A stretch of DNA of 64,000 nt from Diplocarpon mali (lineage: Eukaryota; Ascomycota; Leotiomycetes; Helotiales; Drepanopezizaceae). The translations under genes and the position numbers were made by a program. Of this stretch, positions 53,487-64,000 are shown one piece after another (the stretch's first letter is position 1; every line of letters begins with the position of its first letter). The DNA lies in the NCBI GenBank assembly GCA_024741835.1, contig JAENRP010000009.1, positions 124,001 through 188,000 on the forward strand. Direction: 5' to 3'. Under the pieces are notes generated by a model. That model saw only the letters and a program-made list of their open reading frames with translations. It was not told the origin of the DNA and did not search any database.

Positions 53487-54398
53487 ATGGTTTTCTTAGC
53501 ATTACGCAGAGCGGCCCTGCGCTGCCCTTCCAAGGCATCTTGTAGACTTGTATCCACGCTCCAATCAAATCCTCACATCGTAAGGCGATCCCTCCGTTTT
53601 GAAAACGCCCTGTTGCTCGAGTCCCCAGCCTCCAGTCCACAACCACATGCCATACAGGATGCTAACGTAGCACAGTATGTCTTTCCATCCACGACGAGCC
53701 CCAACTCTCACATCCTCTCCCTCCTGCCTACCTCTCCGCCAACCCCCTCCCTCGCACTCGGCACAACAACCGCGCTTCCCCCAACGCCCACCTCCCTAAC
53801 GGAAAATCCACGCTTCATGAACATCCTCTACGACGTGCTACGTCTGCACGCCACTGCCGACCCCTTCATCCAAGGCCAAGCTGCGGCATTTGCGTCGAGC
53901 TCTGGTAGCGCGCTGGGGTCGGGGGCCATGTCTTTCCCCCAGCAACGACATGCAACACGCGGAAGCAGTAAAGACGCGGCGAACCGGGGACACGCTGGCG
54001 ATGGTGCCGGCGGTATGAGCTCTCAGGGTGGGGCGGCCGGCGGGGGCAGAGGTGGATGGGTGCATGTCAGCGATCTGAGGGCGCCGCCTGATTATGGACG
54101 GATTGCGTGGCCGGAGGACATCTTTGGCAGCTTGGAGGTGGACGGCAGGGGAGACTTTGTTGAGACTGAAGGTGGTGTAAAGGGGAATTGGCAGGAGAGC
54201 GGGACCTACCGGCTTGTTACGAGAGAGGGGATGTGAGTATTGTTTCTTGTTCGGTTCCCTGGTGACTGAAGTCTCTGGGTTTGGATGAAAGGGATCCGCG
54301 TAACGGCAAGCTGACTTGACAGATTGGGACTGAGTGACTTTTTGCGGGGGAAGTTGGTGGAGAGGTTACGCGAGGAAGAGAAGAAGGGAACAGTATAG
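53487..54398 (+). CDS. Probable mitochondrial protein, function unknown
   Basis: Exons 53487-54232 and 54323-54398 (90-bp intron) give 273 aa. The N-terminus MVFLALRRAALRCPSKASCR is rich in Arg, Ala and Ser with no acidic residue, a likely mitochondrial presequence. A Ser/Thr/Pro-rich linker and a Gly-rich stretch (GGMSSQGGAAGGGRGG) follow. The C-terminal 70 residues look folded and constrained: GWVHVSDLRAPPDYGRIAWP, EDIFGSLEVDG, ESGTYRLVTREGILGLSDFL and KLVERLREEEKK. I recall such a C-terminal block from uncharacterised fungal proteins but cannot name a family or function. The start was chosen at the ATG that gives the presequence; the frame is open upstream. The splice joins REG-I-LGLSDF in frame. 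Confidence 0.7.
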
Positions 54399-55527
54399 TG
54401 GAGTCTAGAGCCATGGGCAAGCAGAAGGGGTGGATTGCTGGACGTACACATCAGTTGTAGATATGGAGAATATCCCATGGTCGAGATACGCATGGAGTGC
54501 CGCACGGTATTGGAGACTGACCGCACAGCACGAGGCAGATACCAATCAGCACCCTTCGACGAGGACGAACAATTGCTAGTTGAGGGCACGGAATCTGCAT
54601 CGCCGGCACTTTTGGTATCAGCGTATACTCGTTACGAAGGGAGTTATCCATGATGGAAATGCCGCAGTAATCCCTCAGGTCGGGCCTTGTCAAACTTGCA
54701 TGTATGGATTTGAGAGTTGGACGTCACTTGAAGCACGAGCCTTGCTGCTCCCGAGAGATGACTTCCGCGGTGAAACGCCTGTGCGTAGGCTGAAGGGGAT
54801 TCTGGATACTATCCATCGCCCTGTGCTGTGAATAATGGGTTGGCATGCTCGAGAAGGCTCAAGCAGCTACCTACATACTAGGTCTGGGAGAAGCCTAACT
54901 TCCTGTCAACTTCAAATACTGGAGTCTCTTCACGAGACGGGTGGTACGTGTAAGTCTAGAGGGTTTTCCGATGTCTGTACTAGTGCGGCGCGTTCAACTC
55001 TCCACAAGTTGCGGGCTCCTAAGAGAAATCGGAGTGATATCATCAGCTCATGAATGTGGTTGTCAGTACGTAAGCATTACTCATGGTAACAACTTGTCCA
55101 CTTGAACAATTGCTTAGTGCCGGGCCAAACACTTGGGAAATAGGTGGCTGGTGAACGAGAATATGATCAATATTCAGAGCTTCCTGCGCATGGTTACCCC
55201 ACAAAGTCGACGGATTTTAGGGTCGCTAAAACCTTCAAACCGCCCCGGGCTCGCTCACAGCCCTGGTAACACACCTAACCTCTACACAACTCCAAAAGTT
55301 TTCACCCGACCTCAGCATCAGCAAGTGGCACGAGTAAACCCAAGTACCCTCTTGCTGTTCATGCAGCAGGTTGCCCACAGCGGAAGCTCCATGAGATCAC
55401 GGCGAATCTCCGATAGCCTCACTCAGCTTTGAGCTCACTCCCGCCCGCTGTTGGCGGGGCACTGCTTAACATCCACCTGCCATCCTTCCCTTGCTTCGGC
55501 TTCCCAGAAGCAGCCAACAACCTCACC
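54399..55527. other. Intergenic spacer, SNF1 upstream region
   Basis: About 1.1 kb upstream of SNF1 on the same strand. A frame open from 55429 joins the SNF1 frame but lacks an ATG before 55528. No regulatory site was firmly recognised. Confidence 0.5.
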
Positions 55528-58071
<2,544 letters not shown>

Positions 58072-61004
58072 TTACAACACGTCGCTTTCTGAACCTGACG
58101 CGTTGTAAAGTTCTCTTTCATAATTCGACCACTGAGGCGTGAGCAAGGATATCACCAAGAGCTGAATCTCTGCACACGGGTTACGTATTAGCATTGACAC
58201 GGATATATGATGGCATCGGCGGACAAATGGATACGAGAAAATGCACTGATCATTTTGGCCGGAGGCGGGATGAGATGAAGCGAAGTCTTCTTCATTCGTT
58301 TGCGAGCAAGGCGTTGTTCCTATTTCTGGATGGCTGAAATACCCTGAAATGAAAGATCGTACAAGCAACACGTTGTGTCTTTTTTTCCCCCCCGGAAGAG
58401 AGAGAGGGAGAGAGATTCTTCTCTACTTGCTTCGGCCCTTGTACTTGATGGAGGCAGAGACTCAGCGGGAGGGGTGGCAATCCGCGGTCAGGAATGATTG
58501 AATCTCTCCACTCTTGCATGTGCCATGCGACCCATTACTGTTGTAGATTAAAGGCAGGAAATCCAAGAAGCTATAGTAATCTCCGTGGAATTAGCGGGGT
58601 GTTGTTCGTGTACATCTGAAGTGGCGTGAAGTCGTACGTGGAACATTACCCCCAGACAAAGATTACAGGTGTGTATGGAGAAGAGATCCTTTAGAACCCC
58701 GGGTTCTTGACCGAAGAGTAGAGTCTACAGAGAGCGGTCGCAGATCTCAGCCTCCGCAGAGGGTTTTCACGATCCACACAGGTAGAGTTCCCATGCCTGC
58801 CGAGCAGCCCTCGCCTGCCGTCTGGATGATCCTAAAATTGATATATCACCTGGGCCGCTAGCCGCTTTCCCCCACACCCGTGGCAGCGAGCTGCGCACGC
58901 GAGCCGCCGGGCCGGAGAGTGTAGAGGTGTCTCTGCTCTCTTGATCACTTGGAATCGTAGCTACCCCCCGGTTCCAACTCGCCTCCGGTCTTGATGCCTT
59001 TTTGTTTGTTTGTTTGTTTGTTTGTTTGTTGACACTTCGCGCCCAGCGGTTTCCACAAGCGAGAAACAGGACATACCCGGACAGCAGATTCCCCTCGATA
59101 GGCGGCGCGGGATCCCTCCGTCCCATCTTCACGCTCGGCGCGCTCTGTCCCACCAGCGAGGACGTAACGGTGCCTGTGAACTGGCCCGGGACCCTACGAT
59201 TTCTCCAGAACCCTACCCAACCCCGGCTGCACCGGGGATTTCAAGACCTCTCAGCCTGTCCGGGGATCGGAAACTCCGCGTCGACCTGCTCCGCTGCCGT
59301 GGATGGGATGTAGAAACGGCCGTGTGGTTTTCCTCCTCTCTCAGGCTTTCGGGCCGCGTCCTCTTTCATGCCTCAACCTCGGCCAGTTTCGCGGTGTAGA
59401 CTCGTGGTGACCGTAGGCAAGAACACGACCCTCGCTGCGGCTGCGGCACTTCCCGGGTCGCTTCTCGAGCGCATCTGAGAGCCGCACCGGCATCCTTCGA
59501 GCAGCTGTTGAGCGCCGCCAACCCCACGGGATCTCCAAGCTGTCCATCGGGAGCTGCAGAGAAGAGATCGGCATTCCTCCGAGGCCAGACTGCTCGTGGA
59601 AAAGGGACCCCCACGGTGTTTTGTTTGGGGGAGTCCTTGCACACACGACCATTTCCGTACATCCATCGAATCGTGGAGCTCGAATAACGGATCGTCAAAT
59701 CACCGGCAGGAACAGGGAGAACGCACCCACACGACTTCTATTCTCCCCCGACGTGCCGCTGTCTCTCATCTCTCCTCGCTCCAACCCCTTCCCAACCTCG
59801 CCCATCCCCATCCCATCTACCTTGGAAGACCACCAGACAAGTGCCGAGACAAATCTGGGGAAAGGAGCCGCGAAGCCCCAGCCAACAGCCCGCGCGGATC
59901 CCCGGGGTGGGAAGCTTGATCTCACGACTGCGGTTGTTCGATGCACGCCGCGTCGTTTCAGGGCACTGGTGACGAAGACACGAAAGATCTTGGAACTCTC
60001 CGTTGACCAGCTACTTTATGATGCACGTACAAACATACATACATACATACACACATACAGTCCGAGACCCGTGCGTCCCTCGAGCCGTGCGTAGCATGGC
60101 GATCTGATCCTGCCGAGAGACGGTGTCTCTCTCTCGCCGGCACCCACCTCACCTCACGCTCCCTGATTCCGGGTCTTCCGGTGCCCACGCGGTGGTCCGT
60201 GGAGGATGCTCCCCTTCTTCCCCCGACACTGGTGCGGATCCCGAGGTGTCGTTTCCGCAGAGACTACTTGCGGTCCGCTGCTGCACGACCCTTTCTTCTT
60301 CACCCCCCGCGCGGGAGCGACGGGTCCGCAATACTTGTCGACTTTTCATCTTTGCCATGCATTTCCCCGACTTCGAACGGTGAGCTTGCCTTCATTCTCA
60401 CCACTTTCGACTATGTACAACTGGACTAGTGGTGCCTGGCGGGCTCGGCTAAGATCGCTACCCCTGAGTGCCCCCACATGGGTTCCCTCCTCAGCAGCTT
60501 CTGGACATGACGCTCAAGGGCCCGGACAGGGCGGAGTTGGTACGCTTTTTACGCAGAGAGGTCACCTCGAAAGCTTGGTGGTTATGATCGGCGTTGCGAG
60601 TGAGAGAACCGGAGCAATATGCGACTAACAACCAGATAGCAGATATTTTGAAGCCCTCTGATCATGGTCCGATGCTCGACGAAGCCTGCTGTGGCACGTG
60701 GGGGGGGTGTTAACGTATCTGTAGGTAATCCAGTATCGCCGGGACGACACTTGGTTTCATTCTCGGGTCGAGTCCGTGAATCCGCTATGTAATCACCCGA
60801 GACGAAATTTGTGTTCAGAAGCAGTGTCCTCGATTCTTGGTCTCCGCTGCAAGTATTTCTCCCTTTTACCAGCTAAGCCTCTTGAGCTTCGAATTTAGAG
60901 CCCTTGCTGATTCTAAGCGTTGTCGAATAGCCAGACCAAGAGCAGAGCGGATATCAAAACCAAATACCAGCCATTTGAGTATAACCGGACCCCCAACACA
61001 CGCA
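58072..61004. other. 2.9-kb convergent spacer, partly GC-rich
   Basis: Between the ends of SNF1 and the SRAP gene. It contains a (TTTG) tract at 59000-59031, a CATA tract at 60031-60060 and a CT-rich leader-like segment at 59740-59830. A candidate spliced plus-strand ORF begins at 60357 (see findings). Longer frames at 59341-60094 lack domains. No transposon or RNA gene recognised. Confidence 0.5.
59000..59031. repeat. TTTG tetranucleotide microsatellite
   Basis: About seven TTTG units in a row inside the SNF1-SRAP spacer. Confidence 0.9.
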
Positions 61005-62363
61005 TCATTTCCCGAAGAAACTAGTAATCGTCCGAATCCCCTTCTCACTGCTAGATTTTGAAGGACTAGCGGTGTGATTGCTCGTAGAACTCCTCGTCTT
61101 GCGCGCCGACTTTGCAGGAGCAGGCAATTTCGACAGCGTGGTTTCGGTCTTCGAGGTCTTCCTCGGCGGCTTCTCGTCTGACACATCGTCCAGTTGTCGT
61201 TTGCTACCTTGCTTGGGCTCGTATTCTGGGCCGGGCAGGGGTGCGTTGTCTTCGGTCCCGGAATCATCAATCGTTTTGCGGTCATCGGTCTCCCGTTTGA
61301 TGGGAGTTGTTTGATCTTCTTTCTTCACGCCTTCGTCTTCGTTCTTGAACTTATTTCCCTTGGGAGATTTTGCGTCCTCTTTCTTCGCCGCCCCCTTCGC
61401 AAAGAAATTCGCAATATTCGACTTGTTCTCGCTGCTTGCCACTGGTATGATGAAACTCGGGGAGTTATTCCCAACCTTTCCCACATTTTTGTTCACAGGG
61501 TAGACTTCCAACTCTCCCTCGTACGGTTTCAGCAAACCTTGCAACGCCTTCGACCACGTGTGCCGGTTCGGGTCAAGCCAAGTCCGGAGCTCCTCCGAGC
61601 CATTTTCAAGAATCACAGGCATCCGCTCATGCAGAAACTTCAACTGCTTATTCGAACCCGTCGTGATAACCGTGTACGTATAGTGCTTCTCCTCAGATCC
61701 TAAAACTCGCCGGTCAATACTACACGTCCACACATAAACAATCAGCAAGCTAATAGAATCAACAAACCTTCATACCGCACACAATCCCACAACCCAGCAG
61801 CACACATCAGCTGCCCATCCTTCCTCTTGACATAATGCGGCACCTTCTCCTTCCCCTTCCCCAACCACTCATAGAAACCTTGGAACACGATTACGCAGCG
61901 CTTCCGCTGTTTCATCGTCGTCCACATGCCTCTATTCTCAATCAGAGAGTCGTCGCGGCAGTTGATGGTCTTCATCATCGATCCATAGTCCGGATTTCGT
62001 TTCGTCCAGAAAGGGATCAGGCCCCATTTCATAGACTGCAGTTTGTACCTGACCTCTGTCGTCCCGGACGCGGGGGGGTCTGCCGCATCCTCCTCTGTAG
62101 ACTCTCCTTCGACATTTTTGTGCTGCAGTGGCCCGGCGCCGTGATCGGGAGTATCGGCACGGTACACGAGACCGTAATATCCCGGCGCAAAATTGTAACT
62201 TTGCCTGGGAGCGTTGTGCGCATCGTCTTCCGGCGCTTCGTTGACTGGCATGTGCTCGTCTTCCAGATAGGCGCGAACCTGTTGAGGCCGCTACAAGTTG
62301 TCAAATCCCATCACATATGAAGCTGAGATTTCTTACCAAGGCTAGGGCGTATCGCCCGCACAT
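61005..62363 (-). CDS. SRAP-domain abasic-site shield protein (HMCES/YedK family)
   Basis: Exons 62363-62337, 62290-61768 and 61699-61005 give 414 aa. SRAP proteins covalently trap abasic sites in single-stranded DNA at replication forks through Cys2. The protein begins MCGRYALALRPQQVRAYLED, so Cys2 is exposed once Met1 is removed. Further SRAP motifs: NFAPGYYGLVYR, KWGLIPFWTK, TINCRDDSL (variant of the NAR/SE motif), CVIVFQGFYEWLGKG with the catalytic Glu, VPHYVKRKDGQ with the catalytic His, AAGLWD and TYTVITTGSN, HERMPVIL and VNKNVGKVGNNSP. The C-terminal 150 residues are Lys/Glu/Ser-rich and end GIRTITSFFGK, which resembles a PCNA-binding PIP box without the leading Gln. The 27-nt first exon is required to supply Met-Cys. 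Family call is very strong. Confidence 0.93.
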
Positions 62364-63126
62364 TCTGGAGATGTAAATTTATATGTTCTGGTGCAGGGCA
62401 CCGACACACCATGCAGTCACGTTAAAAGGTAGCTGAGGTTCGCAATATCGTACGTCACCAATTCACGTGAGCTAATTGCTCGCTTGTGCCCCTGAGAGTG
62501 CCCGCCTCCACATGCCGACTCCGTCACATTCATCCAAGCATGAAGATGATTCTGATGCATTGAGGGCACTGTAGAGCTGCCAGTGATTTGCTCCTTGAGC
62601 CCGAGGAATCCAAATTTCGTTCAATCTACAGTGCAAAGTGTATCTCAGGTTGTGTATCCAAGACAATTGACCCGTCAACTCGTTGCATTTCGATCATCCA
62701 GCAATTCAAAGAAATTGCAACAGCAACCTACTAGCTAAGCATTACATACAGTACGCGCTCGAACTGCAGACATGCCTCGGGGTTTGTGGTAAGCTAATCG
62801 TCGCTCTTCTAGCCTTCAGAGACCATATGAGGGAATCCCCACACGTATGTGTTGAAAGCCCCAGAATCGACCAAATCAAGCTCGCAAACGCCAGAATCCT
62901 ACTATACCAAGCCATGCATCGCCGAAACTCCAGACCCTCCTAAGCCATATTTCTGACCTCTTTCCTCGGACAAACCTGTACCCGGTACGCCATCCCAATG
63001 ATATATGCAAAGCGGTATCTCAACCTATAACGAGAAGAAGCAAAAGCAGAAAAGAAAAAGCGCCTAGGCTAAGTTCGATCCATATGAGTAAGCAAAAAAG
63101 GGGATCAAAAGGGTCTCTCTTAAGAC
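62364..63126. other. Intergenic spacer
   Basis: These 763 bp hold the SRAP promoter and the 3' UTR of the SP-RING gene. No gene recognised. Confidence 0.5.
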
Positions 63127-64000
63127 TTAGTCGTCGTCCAAGTCAATCACCACTCTATTCGAGTGTGGCTTTTTCGTTGACGTTGCGTTATCGCTCGGTC
63201 TCTCGCTATTGTCGCCACTAAAGTCGCTATCATCTGGGTCACGCGGTGCCTTGCGCTTCTCAACCTTTGGCCGCCACTTCCCATCTGCCCCAATCCAGAT
63301 AGCCTTCACGTCCAGATTACCTTGTGTCTCCAGCGTTTCTCTAATGGAAACGAGAAACTCATCGATCTGGAGGCTGTACGGACGCGCATCCTTGCCGCAA
63401 AGAGGACACTTCCAAACATCGATCATGCACGGTTGTCCTTGCCGTTTTGGTTTGCTAGCTCGCGTCAAGAGGAACGTCTGCAAATCGAAGCACTCCCGGT
63501 GTAGACAGCTACTCCCACGGACTGGTATCTCATAGATACGAGCTGTGAAGGGATCTGCGAGGTCGATGGAAACATCGCTGACTACCATGGCGATTTCGTC
63601 GTCGCCGGCGTCTACCGGTCCTGCGAGGCTTCGTTTGATCTTTTCCAGGGAGATATCTGCCGGAATCCGGTTATTTCCAACCATTTCAAGGACTTGATCA
63701 TGCTGCAGGACTTCGATCACTTCTACGGCGAGGAAGTAGCTAAAATCCTTCATTTCGGAGCGGCCTCTGATGATCGATAATGAGACCTGGCAGTTGCTGT
63801 TAGGACCAGAAAGAATCACGTGTGGTGTGATGTCCAGCGGTAAGTCCTTTCCATGGTGATTCTTGCGCCTCAATTCGAGGTGCTTCTTGTTAAGCGACAA
63901 TGATGCGCTCTCAGGCCAAACGGTGTCTTTTGATAGCCATTCAGCGATCGAGCACTCCGTAGCGGGCTTTCGCATCTGAATACAGCGCAAGCGATACTGG
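63127..64000 (-). CDS. SP-RING (MIZ/PIAS-type) SUMO ligase-like protein, C-terminal part
   Basis: The frame is open from the right edge to the stop at 63127, giving about 291 C-terminal residues; the start lies outside the window. A SP-RING zinc finger is clear: SSCLHRECFDLQTFLLTRAS supplies Cys, His and Cys, and DVWKCPLCGKDARPYSLQID supplies the CxxC pair. PIAS/Siz proteins use this domain to bind Ubc9 and promote SUMO transfer, mainly in the nucleus. The segment before it (SYFLAVEVIEVL and IPVRGSS) fits the region between the PINIT-like part and the SP-RING. The tail is acidic and ends SNRVVIDLDDD, a good SUMO-interacting motif (hydrophobic core with acidic flank). Whether it is the Siz1, Pli1 or ZMIZ branch cannot be told from this piece. 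Confidence 0.85.
   Translation of the reverse strand, partial: QYRLRCIQMRKPATECSIAEWLSKDTVWPESASLSLNKKHLELRRKNHHGKDLPLDITPHVILSGPNSNCQVSLSIIRGRSEMKDFSYFLAVEVIEVLQHDQVLEMVGNNRIPADISLEKIKRSLAGPVDAGDDEIAMVVSDVSIDLADPFTARIYEIPVRGSSCLHRECFDLQTFLLTRASKPKRQGQPCMIDVWKCPLCGKDARPYSLQIDEFLVSIRETLETQGNLDVKAIWIGADGKWRPKVEKRKAPRDPDDSDFSGDNSERPSDNATSTKKPHSNRVVIDLDDD

Noticed and set aside
59341..60094. Several frames of about 100-157 aa on both strands
   Set aside because: GC-rich shadow frames with no domain in the SNF1-SRAP convergent spacer.

Overview
The window is nuclear DNA of a filamentous ascomycete (Pezizomycotina). Protein genes carry short introns (about 48-110 bp, one of 283 bp) with GTRNGY donors, CTRAC-type branch points and AG acceptors. 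The gene set is fungal: fungal-type MED1, an NCE102-like MARVEL protein ending in GGPSMSQV, GH51 arabinofuranosidase, an NCS1 permease, SNF1 and ERV25. I cannot settle the class (Leotiomycetes or Sordariomycetes) from sequence alone. No CRISPR array, phage, rRNA gene or intact transposon was seen.

Layout. 0-9.4 kb is GC-rich: a TBL1/SIF2-like WD40 protein (5' end cut by the window), a GH51 arabinofuranosidase and an MFS sugar transporter transcribed divergently from a shared 950-bp region, and the SDH assembly factor SdhAF2/Sdh5. 10.5-23.5 kb is visibly more AT-rich and mostly on the minus strand: a 664-aa disordered protein, MED1, a 707-aa disordered protein, an AIM24-family protein and eIF2-beta; a small Mim2-like mitochondrial protein is divergent from eIF2-beta. 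25-29 kb holds a MARVEL protein and a 3.5-kb gene-poor stretch. 29-38 kb holds COQ2, a small frameshifted ORF ending 9 bp before a JmjC/zf-4CXXC_R1/AT-hook chromatin protein, and the HAS1 helicase. 39-45.6 kb holds a decayed GFA/CENP-V-like gene, ERV25, U1 snRNP-C and an NCS1 permease. 45.6-51.7 kb is a 6-kb gene desert with a diverged 200-bp tandem duplication and microsatellites. 51.7-64 kb holds glutamine synthetase, a probable mitochondrial protein of unknown function, SNF1, an SRAP/HMCES protein and the end of a SUMO-ligase-like SP-RING protein.

Most genes are unrelated housekeeping functions. Coherent local links are the GH51/transporter pair (arabinose release and sugar uptake, with tandem GTGGGG CreA-like sites between them) and the looser presence of nitrogen/carbon genes (NCS1 permease, glutamine synthetase, SNF1). 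I found no convincing wholly new multi-gene system. The most interesting signals are about gene structure: a 6-nt in-frame microexon in U1-C, itself a 5' splice-site recognition factor; three GC-AG introns and one intron with no usable AG acceptor; four stop-free introns of length divisible by three; and a chromatin gene bracketed on both sides by in-frame TAG codons. Exon joins were derived by hand from frame, splice signals and family conservation; every spliced CDS with both ends in the window sums to a multiple of three.
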